In this document: positions 8,514 to 15,637 of the stretch, in pieces | Layout of the letters: the number at the start of each line of letters is the position of its first letter | Position numbering within the stretch: position 1 is the first letter of the stretch | Assembly: GCA_029861705.1 (NCBI GenBank) | Contig: JAOTYW010000005.1 | Span: forward strand, 1 to 33,579 | Origin: Flavobacteriaceae bacterium | Lineage (GTDB): Bacteria > Bacteroidota > Bacteroidia > Flavobacteriales > Flavobacteriaceae | Length of the DNA stretch: 33,579 nucleotides | Reading direction: 5' to 3' | Notes under the pieces: generated by a model | The model's database searches: none | What the model was told of the DNA's origin: nothing | What the model saw: the letters and a program-made list of their open reading frames with translations, nothing else | Translations under genes and position numbers: made by a program

Positions 8514-8684
8514 TTAGTCAAAAACAAATCCGGTTGCGATTCGATATGAAAAAGCGTACATAACTACTAGTAACATAGCAAAGCAAAACCAGAAAAAGAA
8601 TTTAAAATATTTGGTCAATAGTAAATGCCCAAGGTTTTTAAAAGCTTCAAGATAGATTTCTTTAATGAGTAATAATTTCTGCAT
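8514..8684 (-). CDS. Small membrane protein, 56 aa (DUF6747-like), copy 1
   Basis: This short gene encodes 56 residues starting MQKLLLIKEIYLEAFKNLG. A charged amphipathic N-terminal half is followed by one hydrophobic helix (about residues 28-46, FFFWFCFAMLLVVMYAF) and the C-terminal tail RIATGFVFD. It is real rather than chance: a second gene of exactly the same length lies 220 bp away and matches 34 of 56 residues by eye, with the shared ends LLLIKEIY and ATGFxFD. I think it belongs to the small flavobacterial family DUF6747, from memory. Function is unknown. It has its own terminator (8465-8488). A weak promoter-like TTTG-N15-TAAATTTT lies just upstream. Confidence 0.85.
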   Translation of the reverse strand: MQKLLLIKEIYLEAFKNLGHLLLTKYFKFFFWFCFAMLLVVMYAFSYRIATGFVFD

Positions 8685-8855
8685 GGTAATAAAATTTAGG
8701 ATTTATGACACTCCAAAATTGGGGTAGAATTATAAGAATTAATAATTATTTGGTTGAAATGTGATAAATAATAGTTATAAGTAAAGAGGGAATCTATACA
8801 CCTTATAAATGTGTATTTTAACCTGATGAAGGGATAATCGAAACGGTTATAAACG

Positions 8856-8885
8856 AGAAAAGCGCCCGATAAAAGGCGCTTTTCT
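8856..8885 (-). terminator. Terminator of the second small membrane protein gene
   Basis: AGAAAAGCGCC and GGCGCTTTTCT form an 11-bp stem around an 8-base loop. It lies 19 bp after the stop of the small gene that ends at 8905 on the minus strand. The T-run is within the stem and followed by CGTTTAT. Between this hairpin and copy 1 (8685-8855) I see only AT-rich DNA with a weaker inverted repeat (ATACAC/GTGTAT, about 8796-8816). Confidence 0.75.
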
Positions 8886-8904
8886 GTCTTGAGGTTGTTT
8901 GGTT

Positions 8905-9075
8905 TTAATCGAATGCAAATCCGGTTGCTACTCTAAATAAGAATGCATACAATACAATGATGAAACTTATAAAGCAGAACCAGGTAAATACTCTAAAGTA
9001 ATTTTTTACAATAGTATGCCCCAGGTTCCTAAAGGCTTCCTGGTAAATTTCTTTGATAAGTAATAAGTAGTTCAT
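8905..9075 (-). CDS. Small membrane protein, 56 aa (DUF6747-like), copy 2
   Basis: This encodes 56 residues starting MNYLLLIKEIYQEAFRNLGH. The layout is the same as copy 1: an amphipathic N-terminus with KEIY.EAF.NLGH, one transmembrane helix (about residues 28-46, with WFCF), and the tail RVATGFAFD. The two copies are equal in length and match at 34 of 56 positions, so they arose by tandem duplication and both appear intact. The conserved charged N-terminus and the Arg-Ala-Thr-Gly-Phe tail suggest contacts on both membrane faces. No function is known to me. I found no clean TAnnTTTG promoter in the 149 bp upstream. Confidence 0.85.
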   Translation of the reverse strand: MNYLLLIKEIYQEAFRNLGHTIVKNYFRVFTWFCFISFIIVLYAFLFRVATGFAFD

Positions 9076-9224
9076 GGTCTATGTTCGTTTAATTAATGCT
9101 TTGGGTATTTATATAACTCTTTCCTGAAAGGGTTGCGTATATGCTTTATATGGGTTTGTTGTGAAATTTGTTTGCGATGTTGTGAAAATCCTAAATGCTT
9201 CTTTTTCTGGGCATTATGCCCAAA

Positions 9225-12065
9225 TTACATATCAACTATTATGAATTCAGATCTTCGGTTCATTTGGTGCTTGGCACTGGAGCAACGTACACTTCCATCG
9301 CATTCATTGAGCAACCTTTCTTCACCATAGCCGATAGCGCTTTGAATGCGTTTTGGATCAATACCCTTCGATATTAGGTACTTCCGTGTAGATTTTGCTC
9401 TTCGGTCAGATAGATAACGGTTATAAGCCCGTTTACCTCTGGAATCTGTATGCGATTCGATTGCAATGACCAGCGTTGGATATTCATTCATTACGGTAAC
9501 AAGCTTATCCAATTCCTCAGCCGCATCACTTCGGATATATGATTTATCGAAATCAAAGAAGATCATTTCCAATTTGAGCTTGCGAATACCGTCTTCAACG
9601 CTGATCATATCTTCAAGTCGTCGCATAACCAAATCAGTTTCTACTAGCATGTTGTCTTTTGTAGACACCTCTACTTGCTCATCAAAGTAATCTCCTTTTG
9701 TCACTCGTACGGTGTATTTAGTATTGCTGTCGAGGTCTTCAAACAGGAAGCTACCGTCATCACCAGTCACCATTTCCTTGATCTTACGTCCATTTTCATC
9801 TAATAGCTCTACTAGTGCCTCAGGGAGGATCTCTCCAGTGACTACTTCGGTAACGATACCTGCAATCGCATTTTCATTAGGCTCTTCCGGCAAAATCTTT
9901 TTAAAAGAATAGATGTCATCACTTCCTTTACCTCCTTTTCGGTTGGAAGCAAAATAACCGTGTTGTGTTTCTTCATTAACGATATAAGAGAAATCGTCTT
10001 TATTGCTATTAATTGGCTTGCCGAGGTTACGCACTTCCAAAAATCCTTCGTCATCATTGAATGCTACTTCATATACATCCAAACCTCCAAGACCTACATG
10101 TCCATCGGAAGAGAAATAAAGTTTCTTATCGTTGATAAACGGGAACATCTCTCTTCGTTCAGTATTGATCTCAGGCCCTAGATTTCGGGGCTCAGAAAAA
10201 GAATTATCTCCCTGGATATCTACGACAAAAATGTCTGATTCTCCTAAAGAACCAGGCCTGTCCGACACAAAATACATTTGCTTACCATCAGGCGTTAATA
10301 CGGGATGCCCGGTAGACCAGTCATCACTGTTGAATGGCACTTCCACGGCATCAGTCCATTCGCCATCTACTTTTTTAGACATATAGATTTTAAGGTGATT
10401 AACACCGGACTTATCACGCTTTAATTTCTTCCCGTAGTTGTTACGGGTGAAATACATCGTTTCATTATCAGGCGTAAAGGCAACGGAAGCCTCATGGTAT
10501 TTTGTGTTGACCTTTTTAGACAGCTTAACTGCTTGCTTTACATCTTCTGATTCTTCATTGATTTTGGCCGCATACAGGTCTAAAAAAGGTTCATTATTCC
10601 ATTTATACCTCCTGGTAACAAAAAAGGAGGAATCCGCAGCAGACGCAAAGACAAGTTCATTGTCATTGTAATACATCGGTCCGAAATCGGAATATTTGGA
10701 ATTAATTGCGAGGTTCTTAACCGTAAACTGGTCTTCGGCGCTTAGAATATTGTCCAGGATCACCTCTCTGGGCGTTGCGTTGTCATCATTTGCTAATACG
10801 GCTTCATCTTCTTTCTTCAACTTTTTATTGTACAGCCTCATCAACCGCTTTGCGCGAGCATACTTGCCCGTTCCTTTTAGGGAATGTGCATATTTAAAGA
10901 TGTTTTCTGCAGACATTTCGCCCTTGTGCTTGCTGTAGAGCTGATCGTACCAGTAATACGCCCGCTCCATATTTGTGTTGAAATAGTGCGCATCTCCCGC
11001 TTTCTCTATGATCTCGAATGTATGGTTGTTCTTATTCCTGTTGAGGACTTGCTCGTACAGTTCAGCTGCTTCTGCATACCACATCTTGTTGAAATACAAA
11101 TCAGCTTTCTCCAAAAGCTTAGTTTTAGTTGGATCTTTCTGTGTGTTAAAAGTGGGCTTAAGCAGAATAGTACGTTGTGATGCTTTGTTTTGGTTGGCTC
11201 TTTGGGCCTTTGGCTTAGCAATTTTGGCAGTCTTGGGCACTTCTAGTACCCAGACTTTATTTTTTCTGTCTTTTTGAGTGTAGTTTTTGAGGAATGCGAG
11301 GGTTGTGTTTGAAGATTCAAATTGATCGAGATATACATATGAATTACCAGATTCAGGATGTACTAGGGTACTTGCTGCATATCCCTGATCTCGCAGCTTG
11401 AATTTTAAACGATCTGCATTCTTTCTTTCTCCGAAAACTCCGGCAATGATATAATATCCCGAGGTATACGATACAAGTGCTGCATCGCTTCTTGATGCGA
11501 TTCCGAGCGACTTTATACTTTTCTTGAATTCAATTGAAGAAAGAGCTTTTGCAGATGGATTGATCGTATTTTTAATAGGTGCAACCGGATTAACCATCGT
11601 TTTTCCATTATAGACATGAAGGATCCAAACTTTTTCTTCGAACTTGCCATTTAATTGGGAAGATGCTGAGGAAATAGCCTCGACCCCGGATACATGATAG
11701 CCGAGAGAAACATAATTTAAGTTCTTTTCTGGATGAAATAATACCTGAGCTTTCAGATTCTTAGCTTTCATTTGATCTGAAAGTCTGGAAGCATTTTCTG
11801 CATTGCCAAAAACACCAGAGATAATGTAATAACCATTAAAGGCGTCACTAAATCCATGCTGACTCCGCGTAGCAAATCCTTTTTCCTTTGCCAGGAGGAC
11901 AAAGGCCTTATGTGAAGCTGAAGAGGGCAAACTGTTTTCCTCCAAATTGACAGACGTCAAATTTGAAACAGATGCCTCAGCATAGCTTGCGTGCAATGCA
12001 AAGACCAGGAAGATTATTCCTGCTATTACATTCGCCTGCTGTATTAAGCTACGGGAGAAATTCAT
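9225..12065 (-). CDS. PorE-like OmpA family protein with N-terminal SPOR pair, TPR, PD40 propeller and regulatory domain
   Basis: This 946-residue envelope protein has, in order: a signal peptide (about 1-31); two SPOR-like repeats (78-151, GYYIISGVFGNAENASRL; 203-276, GYYIIAGVFGERKNADRL, each ending in a Trp-containing strand); TPR-like helices (about 316-415); a PD40/WD40-like propeller (about 455-720, with TPDGKQMYFVSDRPG); a carboxypeptidase-regulatory-like fold (about 733-815); and a C-terminal OmpA domain (about 833-946) with the peptidoglycan-binding SHTDSRG (Asp874) and SDRRA (Arg889). The second half matches PorE of the type IX secretion system, which tethers the machinery to peptidoglycan. 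The SPOR pair is an unusual addition and would give extra peptidoglycan contact. Such genes often follow a PorP/SprF gene and a T9SS cargo gene; here only a cargo remnant is found. Confidence 0.9.
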   Translation of the reverse strand: MNFSRSLIQQANVIAGIIFLVFALHASYAEASVSNLTSVNLEENSLPSSASHKAFVLLAKEKGFATRSQHGFSDAFNGYYIISGVFGNAENASRLSDQMKAKNLKAQVLFHPEKNLNYVSLGYHVSGVEAISSASSQLNGKFEEKVWILHVYNGKTMVNPVAPIKNTINPSAKALSSIEFKKSIKSLGIASRSDAALVSYTSGYYIIAGVFGERKNADRLKFKLRDQGYAASTLVHPESGNSYVYLDQFESSNTTLAFLKNYTQKDRKNKVWVLEVPKTAKIAKPKAQRANQNKASQRTILLKPTFNTQKDPTKTKLLEKADLYFNKMWYAEAAELYEQVLNRNKNNHTFEIIEKAGDAHYFNTNMERAYYWYDQLYSKHKGEMSAENIFKYAHSLKGTGKYARAKRLMRLYNKKLKKEDEAVLANDDNATPREVILDNILSAEDQFTVKNLAINSKYSDFGPMYYNDNELVFASAADSSFFVTRRYKWNNEPFLDLYAAKINEESEDVKQAVKLSKKVNTKYHEASVAFTPDNETMYFTRNNYGKKLKRDKSGVNHLKIYMSKKVDGEWTDAVEVPFNSDDWSTGHPVLTPDGKQMYFVSDRPGSLGESDIFVVDIQGDNSFSEPRNLGPEINTERREMFPFINDKKLYFSSDGHVGLGGLDVYEVAFNDDEGFLEVRNLGKPINSNKDDFSYIVNEETQHGYFASNRKGGKGSDDIYSFKKILPEEPNENAIAGIVTEVVTGEILPEALVELLDENGRKIKEMVTGDDGSFLFEDLDSNTKYTVRVTKGDYFDEQVEVSTKDNMLVETDLVMRRLEDMISVEDGIRKLKLEMIFFDFDKSYIRSDAAEELDKLVTVMNEYPTLVIAIESHTDSRGKRAYNRYLSDRRAKSTRKYLISKGIDPKRIQSAIGYGEERLLNECDGSVRCSSAKHQMNRRSEFIIVDM

Positions 12066-12276
12066 CGATTATGGTTTATTCTGGTTGATGCTCTGGCATT
12101 CAACTATTCATGCATTTAACGACGAAGTTATATCTTCCTTTTAGCTGCAAATAGTTTTTGTTGTGAAAGAGGTGTTTTATGTCGTGAACAGCGAATTCTT
12201 GTAGTTCATCGATTGTAGGCTATAAACAGTGGCCTTAAATTGTGAGAAAAAACTGATGTTTTTAGACAAATTCTGG

Positions 12277-12627
12277 CTATTCAGTGATGTAGATCCATTC
12301 AGACCTCTCAGATCCTTCCGTTTCTGAGAAACTCAAAACGTAGAAATATGCGCCTTCAATCAATTCTTCGCGACCAAACTTGGTCAATTTTGGCTGTCTT
12401 TTACCAGTCCAGCTATTGTCATAGGCTTCCATTTCATAGACCAAAGTACCCTAACGGTCAAAGACCTGAAGAAAATTGTTGGGATAATTAGTAGTACAAG
12501 CGGCATAAAGCTCACACTTCTTTCCGTTAGCACGCTGAGAAAAATCGTTGAACACTACCAGGCAATCATTTTCAACCCATTTGATGGCCCTTTGATATTT
12601 GCAAGTTGATTTTTCGATGATTTTGTT
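12277..12627 (-). pseudogene. Remnant of a T9SS cargo protein: gliding-motility-associated (type B) C-terminal sorting domain
   Basis: On the minus strand this frame reads ENDCLVVFNDFSQRANGK, then NYPNNFLQVFDR, a TAG stop (12451-12453), GTLVYEMEAYDNSWTGK, and EGAYFYVLSFSE up to a proper stop at 12277. This is the type B C-terminal domain that marks proteins for T9SS export (normally ENDCLVVYNGFSPNGDG, NYPNNxLQVFNRWGxLVYE, GTYFYVL). The in-frame TAG falls exactly at the conserved Trp of NRWG, consistent with one TGG to TAG change. The acidic calcium-type motif is also eroded (FSQRANGK in place of FSPNGDG). No start codon or long upstream frame is present, so the rest of the gene is gone. Confidence 0.75.
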
Positions 12628-12836
12628 TCATTAGTCTTAGAACTTCTTAAAAATCATTTAGCAGGATTAGCATTGATAATAAAGCTAAAACTCAATGTTT
12701 CACTTTCCTTTGCCCTGAGCATTGGTAATTTCCAAAGTCCTTCGTCTCATTATAATCACCCAGATCCTGAGTTTAGGCCTCCAGGAAACTTTCCACAGCA
12801 AGTAGAATGTACACGAAAATACTAATTGGTATAAAA
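12628..12836. other. Degenerate intergenic DNA upstream of the cargo remnant
   Basis: There is no intact gene here. On the minus strand short pieces such as ITNAQGKGK and ESETLSFSFIINANP appear in different frames broken by stops, which could be earlier parts of the same lost cargo gene. With the remnant and the leader of the OmpA gene (12066-12276, where I see no gene), the whole 12066-12886 stretch holds no intact coding sequence. Confidence 0.35.
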
Positions 12837-12839
12837 TAA

Positions 12840-12864
12840 AAAACATCCCAACAAGGGATGTTTT
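12840..12864 (-). terminator. Terminator of tatA
   Basis: AAAACATCCC, a 5-base loop and GGGATGTTTT form a perfect 10-bp stem. On the minus strand it is followed by TTTATTTTA and lies 22 bp after the tatA stop. It is a classic intrinsic terminator. Confidence 0.85.
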
Positions 12865-12886
12865 CAATGTTTTTTAATGCCAGCGA

Positions 12887-13072
12887 CTACAAGTCGTTGT
12901 TCTCTTCTATTTTATCTTCTTCTTTGGATGCGTCTTTGAATTCTTTGATTCCGCTGCCCAATCCACGCATCAGTTCCGGTATTTTTTTACCGCCAAAAAG
13001 AAGTAAAATCACTACAACGACCAATACGATTTGCCAGGGGCCAAACGCAAGTATAATGTTCGATAAGCTCAT
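12887..13072 (-). CDS. tatA: Twin-arginine translocase subunit TatA
   Basis: A 61-residue protein: one N-terminal transmembrane helix (about residues 10-26, [16 protein letters not shown]), the hinge [14 protein letters not shown] (about 26-39), a short amphipathic helix and an acidic C-terminal tail. These are the marks of TatA/TatE, which forms the pore for export of folded proteins. The frame is open further upstream to 13117, but [13 protein letters not shown] at 13072 is the family N-terminus, and a -7 promoter box lies inside the longer version. It has its own terminator and diverges from the M23 peptidase gene. Confidence 0.93.
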   Translation of the reverse strand: MSLSNIILAFGPWQIVLVVVVILLLFGGKKIPELMRGLGSGIKEFKDASKEEDKIEENNDL

Positions 13073-13091
13073 AATCTTGATTTTAGTTACA

Positions 13092-13117
13092 CAAATGTAC
13101 AAAAAAGAAAGACCCAA
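13092..13117 (-). promoter_or_regulatory. Promoter of tatA
   Basis: On the minus strand TTG (13117-13115) precedes TACATTTG (13099-13092) by 15 bp. The -7 box is exact; the spacer is a little short for the consensus. It gives a leader of roughly 15 nt before the ATG at 13072, supporting that start. Confidence 0.55.
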
Positions 13118-13198
13118 CTATAGAGACACCTAAATATCAAGCTGAATTCCTTTATCTATAATTTAACGTTGGAAAATACAATAAAATATAAATGGTCT

Positions 13199-13206
13199 TA
13201 TCTTTG
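13199..13206 (+). promoter_or_regulatory. -7 promoter box directly upstream of the M23 peptidase gene
   Basis: TATCTTTG matches TAnnTTTG and ends 5 bp before the ATG at 13212, so the transcript would start at or beside the start codon. The nearest TTG upstream (about 27 bp away) is too far to be a standard -33 element. Confidence 0.45.
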
Positions 13207-13211
13207 TTTTT

Positions 13212-14081
13212 ATGGCCAAGAAAGTGAATAGGCGCAAGGAGATCAGGCGCAAGTTATTGCATAAGTACCGTTTAGTGGTACTCAATGAAAACACTTTTGA
13301 AGAAAAGATCTCTTTTAAATTGAGTCGGTTGAATGTATTTATTACGGGCACGCTTTTCATTATAGCCCTTATTGGCCTGACTACACTTATAATTGCTTTT
13401 ACACCTTTGCGCGAATATATACCCGGTTACTCTTCTACGGCCTTAAAAAGGCGGGCCACTGAATTAACATTTAAAACCGACTCCCTGGTGTCTGTATTAA
13501 ATTATACTAATCGGTATTTAGATAATGTTCGAATGGTCCTGCGTGGCGATATTGAAAACAATGAAATCAATAGGGATAGTCTGTTTACCCCATTTAAAAT
13601 AGATCCTGCGACTGTGGATTTAAGCCCAATTCGGGAAGATTCCCTGCTTCGGGCCGAAGTAGCCCTGGAAGATAAATACAATCTCTTTGAAAGAACAAAC
13701 AGCAATGCCAATCTGGTTTTGTTTTCACCGGTTTCGGGCTCCATATCTCAAGTGTTTGACGCACAACAAAAGCATTACGCTATTGATGTGGTTGCCGCTA
13801 TGGGGAGTCCGGTCAAGGCCATCACCCATGGTACAGTCATCTTTGCAGAATGGACCTCAGAAACCGGATATGTTATGGTTTTAGAACATCAAAACGGCTT
13901 ATTATCCGTGTATAAGCATAACGGGGCCCTTCTTAAAGTTCAGGGCGATTTTGTTCAGGGAGGAGAAGTGATTGCAGAGGTGGGAAATACGGGAGAACTG
14001 ACTACCGGTCCGCATTTGCATTTTGAATTATGGACCAATGGCACCCCTCTGGACCCCTTAAATTATATCGATTTTAAATAG
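13212..14081 (+). CDS. M23 family zinc metallopeptidase, inner-membrane anchored
   Basis: A 289-residue peptidoglycan endopeptidase of the LytM/M23 class. A basic cytoplasmic N-terminus (MAKKVNRRKEIRRKLL) is followed by one transmembrane helix (about 43-64), a periplasmic linker, and the catalytic domain (about 167-289). Zinc ligands are complete: His188 and Asp192 in HYAID, His270 in GPHLHFEL, with His268 and His236 (YKHNG) as catalytic helpers. It is therefore expected to be active, not a LytM-degenerate activator. It is the first gene of a unit with the GH3 gene, which begins 1 bp after its stop. tatA diverges upstream. Confidence 0.92.
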   Translation: MAKKVNRRKEIRRKLLHKYRLVVLNENTFEEKISFKLSRLNVFITGTLFIIALIGLTTLIIAFTPLREYIPGYSSTALKRRATELTFKTDSLVSVLNYTNRYLDNVRMVLRGDIENNEINRDSLFTPFKIDPATVDLSPIREDSLLRAEVALEDKYNLFERTNSNANLVLFSPVSGSISQVFDAQQKHYAIDVVAAMGSPVKAITHGTVIFAEWTSETGYVMVLEHQNGLLSVYKHNGALLKVQGDFVQGGEVIAEVGNTGELTTGPHLHFELWTNGTPLDPLNYIDFK

Positions 14082-14082
14082 G

Positions 14083-15579
14083 ATGTCTCTTAAGTCATTT
14101 GCTGCCAGGATATTTGCTACTCGCGTTTTTAAGAAGCAAAATCGGTGGATGAATGATCCGCTGGCCACCCAATTATGCATATTTCGATCCCTGATTAGAT
14201 CAGCTGAAGATACCGCATTTGGTAAGGATCATAATTTCAATACGATTGAGAATTATCAGGATTTTGCCTCGAAGGTTCCTGTTAGAGACTACGAAGGTTT
14301 ACGCCCGTATGTCGATAGGGTAGTGGCAGGTGAGCAGAACATCCTATGGCCTGGTAAGCCTAAATATTTGGCGAAAACATCCGGCACCACCTCAGGTGCT
14401 AAATATATACCTATCACGGAAGAATCCATTCAATGCCAGGTAAATGCCTCTCGCGATGCCATCCTCAATTATATACACGATACGGGTAAGACGGATTTTA
14501 TACATGGGAAAATGATATTTCTGCAGGGCAGCCCAATTTTAAAGAAGAAAAATGGCATGAATATGGGCAGACTTTCTGGAATATCGGCCCATTATGTTCC
14601 TTCCTATCTACAAAAAAATCGTTTGCCAAGCTGGGAAACTAACTGTATCGAGGATTGGGAAACAAAAGTAGAACGAATTATTGATGAAACTATTCACGAA
14701 AATATGTCTGTTATTGCGGGCATACCTTCCTGGGTACAAATGTATTTTGAACGCTTAAAGGAGAGGAGCGGTAAGAATATTGGAGATCTCTTCCCAAATT
14801 TTCAACTTTTTATTTACGGAGGTGTAAACTACGAGCCTTACAGGGCAAAATTTGAAAACCTCATCGGCAAGAGCGTAGATAGTATAGAGTTATTTCCGGC
14901 AAGTGAGGGGTTTTTCGCCTTTCAGGATCTTCAAGATGAAAAAGACATGCTCCTTTTGTTGAATTCAGGGATCTTTTACGAATTCATAACAGCGGATAGC
15001 TTTTTTGATGAAAACCCGGATCGATTAACCCTGGCAGAAGTTCGAGTGGGCGTAAATTATGTGATGATCATCAGTACAAATGCGGGGTTGTGGGGCTATA
15101 ATCTTGGGGATACAATCGCCTTTACTTCTACAAAACCTTATCGGATCATAGTAACAGGAAGGATTAAACATTTTATTTCGGCTTTTGGTGAACATGTTAT
15201 AGCTAAAGAAGTTGAAGAAGCCATGCAAAAGGCGCTTCAAGCTTCAGATGCACGTGTCAGCGAATTTACAGTGGCCCCTCAGGTAGAGACACACGATAAT
15301 GAACTGCCTTATCACGAATGGTTCATTGAATTTGAAGCAGCACCATCGAATATTACGGAATTCAAACATATTCTCGACCAGAGCTTGCAAGAACAAAACA
15401 GTTACTATTTTGATTTAATCGAAGGGAATATTCTCCAACCCTTGAAAGTTTCTTCACTGCAACCGGGAGCCTTTCAGAATTACATGCAATCTCAGGGCAA
15501 ATTGGGTGGTCAGAACAAGGTAGTTCGACTTTCAAATGATCGTAAAATTGGGGACGCTTTACAAGCGTACAAACTTTAG
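14083..15579 (+). CDS. GH3 family acyl-acid amido synthetase-like protein (adenylate-forming)
   Basis: This 498-residue protein belongs to the GH3 auxin-responsive promoter family, which in plants adenylates carboxylic acids and joins them to amino acids. The ATP/AMP-binding loop TSGTTSGAKYIPIT lies at residues 99-112. Further motifs are FIYGGVNYEPY, ELFPASEGFFAFQ, NAGLWGYNLGDTIAFT and the hinge/C-terminal subdomain start GRIKHFISAFGEHV (about 358-371). All are well kept, so an active enzyme is likely. The substrate in Bacteroidota is not known to me. The gene is 1 bp after the M23 peptidase gene and 58 bp before the DUF6909-like gene. An acyl or amide transfer linked to the envelope is a fair guess from the context, no more. 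Confidence 0.88.
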   Translation: MSLKSFAARIFATRVFKKQNRWMNDPLATQLCIFRSLIRSAEDTAFGKDHNFNTIENYQDFASKVPVRDYEGLRPYVDRVVAGEQNILWPGKPKYLAKTSGTTSGAKYIPITEESIQCQVNASRDAILNYIHDTGKTDFIHGKMIFLQGSPILKKKNGMNMGRLSGISAHYVPSYLQKNRLPSWETNCIEDWETKVERIIDETIHENMSVIAGIPSWVQMYFERLKERSGKNIGDLFPNFQLFIYGGVNYEPYRAKFENLIGKSVDSIELFPASEGFFAFQDLQDEKDMLLLLNSGIFYEFITADSFFDENPDRLTLAEVRVGVNYVMIISTNAGLWGYNLGDTIAFTSTKPYRIIVTGRIKHFISAFGEHVIAKEVEEAMQKALQASDARVSEFTVAPQVETHDNELPYHEWFIEFEAAPSNITEFKHILDQSLQEQNSYYFDLIEGNILQPLKVSSLQPGAFQNYMQSQGKLGGQNKVVRLSNDRKIGDALQAYKL

Positions 15580-15617
15580 TCAAAATCCTTCTAATAGGGA
15601 CGTTTCCTAAAATTTAA

Positions 15618-15631
15618 GTGTAATTTTACAC
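15618..15631. repeat. Short inverted repeat upstream of the DUF6909-like gene
   Basis: GTGTAA and TTACAC flank TT, 7 bp before the ATG at 15638. It contains TAATTTTA, one base from the TAnnTTTG promoter box. It could be an operator at the head of the long polysaccharide operon or a chance AT-rich repeat. Confidence 0.3.
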
Positions 15632-15637
15632 GCAATT

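Noticed and set aside
9208-9222. Hairpin TGGGCA-TTA-TGCCCA just after the OmpA gene
   Set aside because: On the transcribed strand it is followed by an A-rich run, not T, so I do not call it a terminator.
9466-11277. Several plus-strand open frames opposite the OmpA gene
   Set aside because: They are shadows of the 946-codon minus-strand gene, with low-complexity, unrelated translations.
12858-13133. Plus-strand open frame across tatA
   Set aside because: It is the antisense of tatA and its terminator, with no family resemblance.
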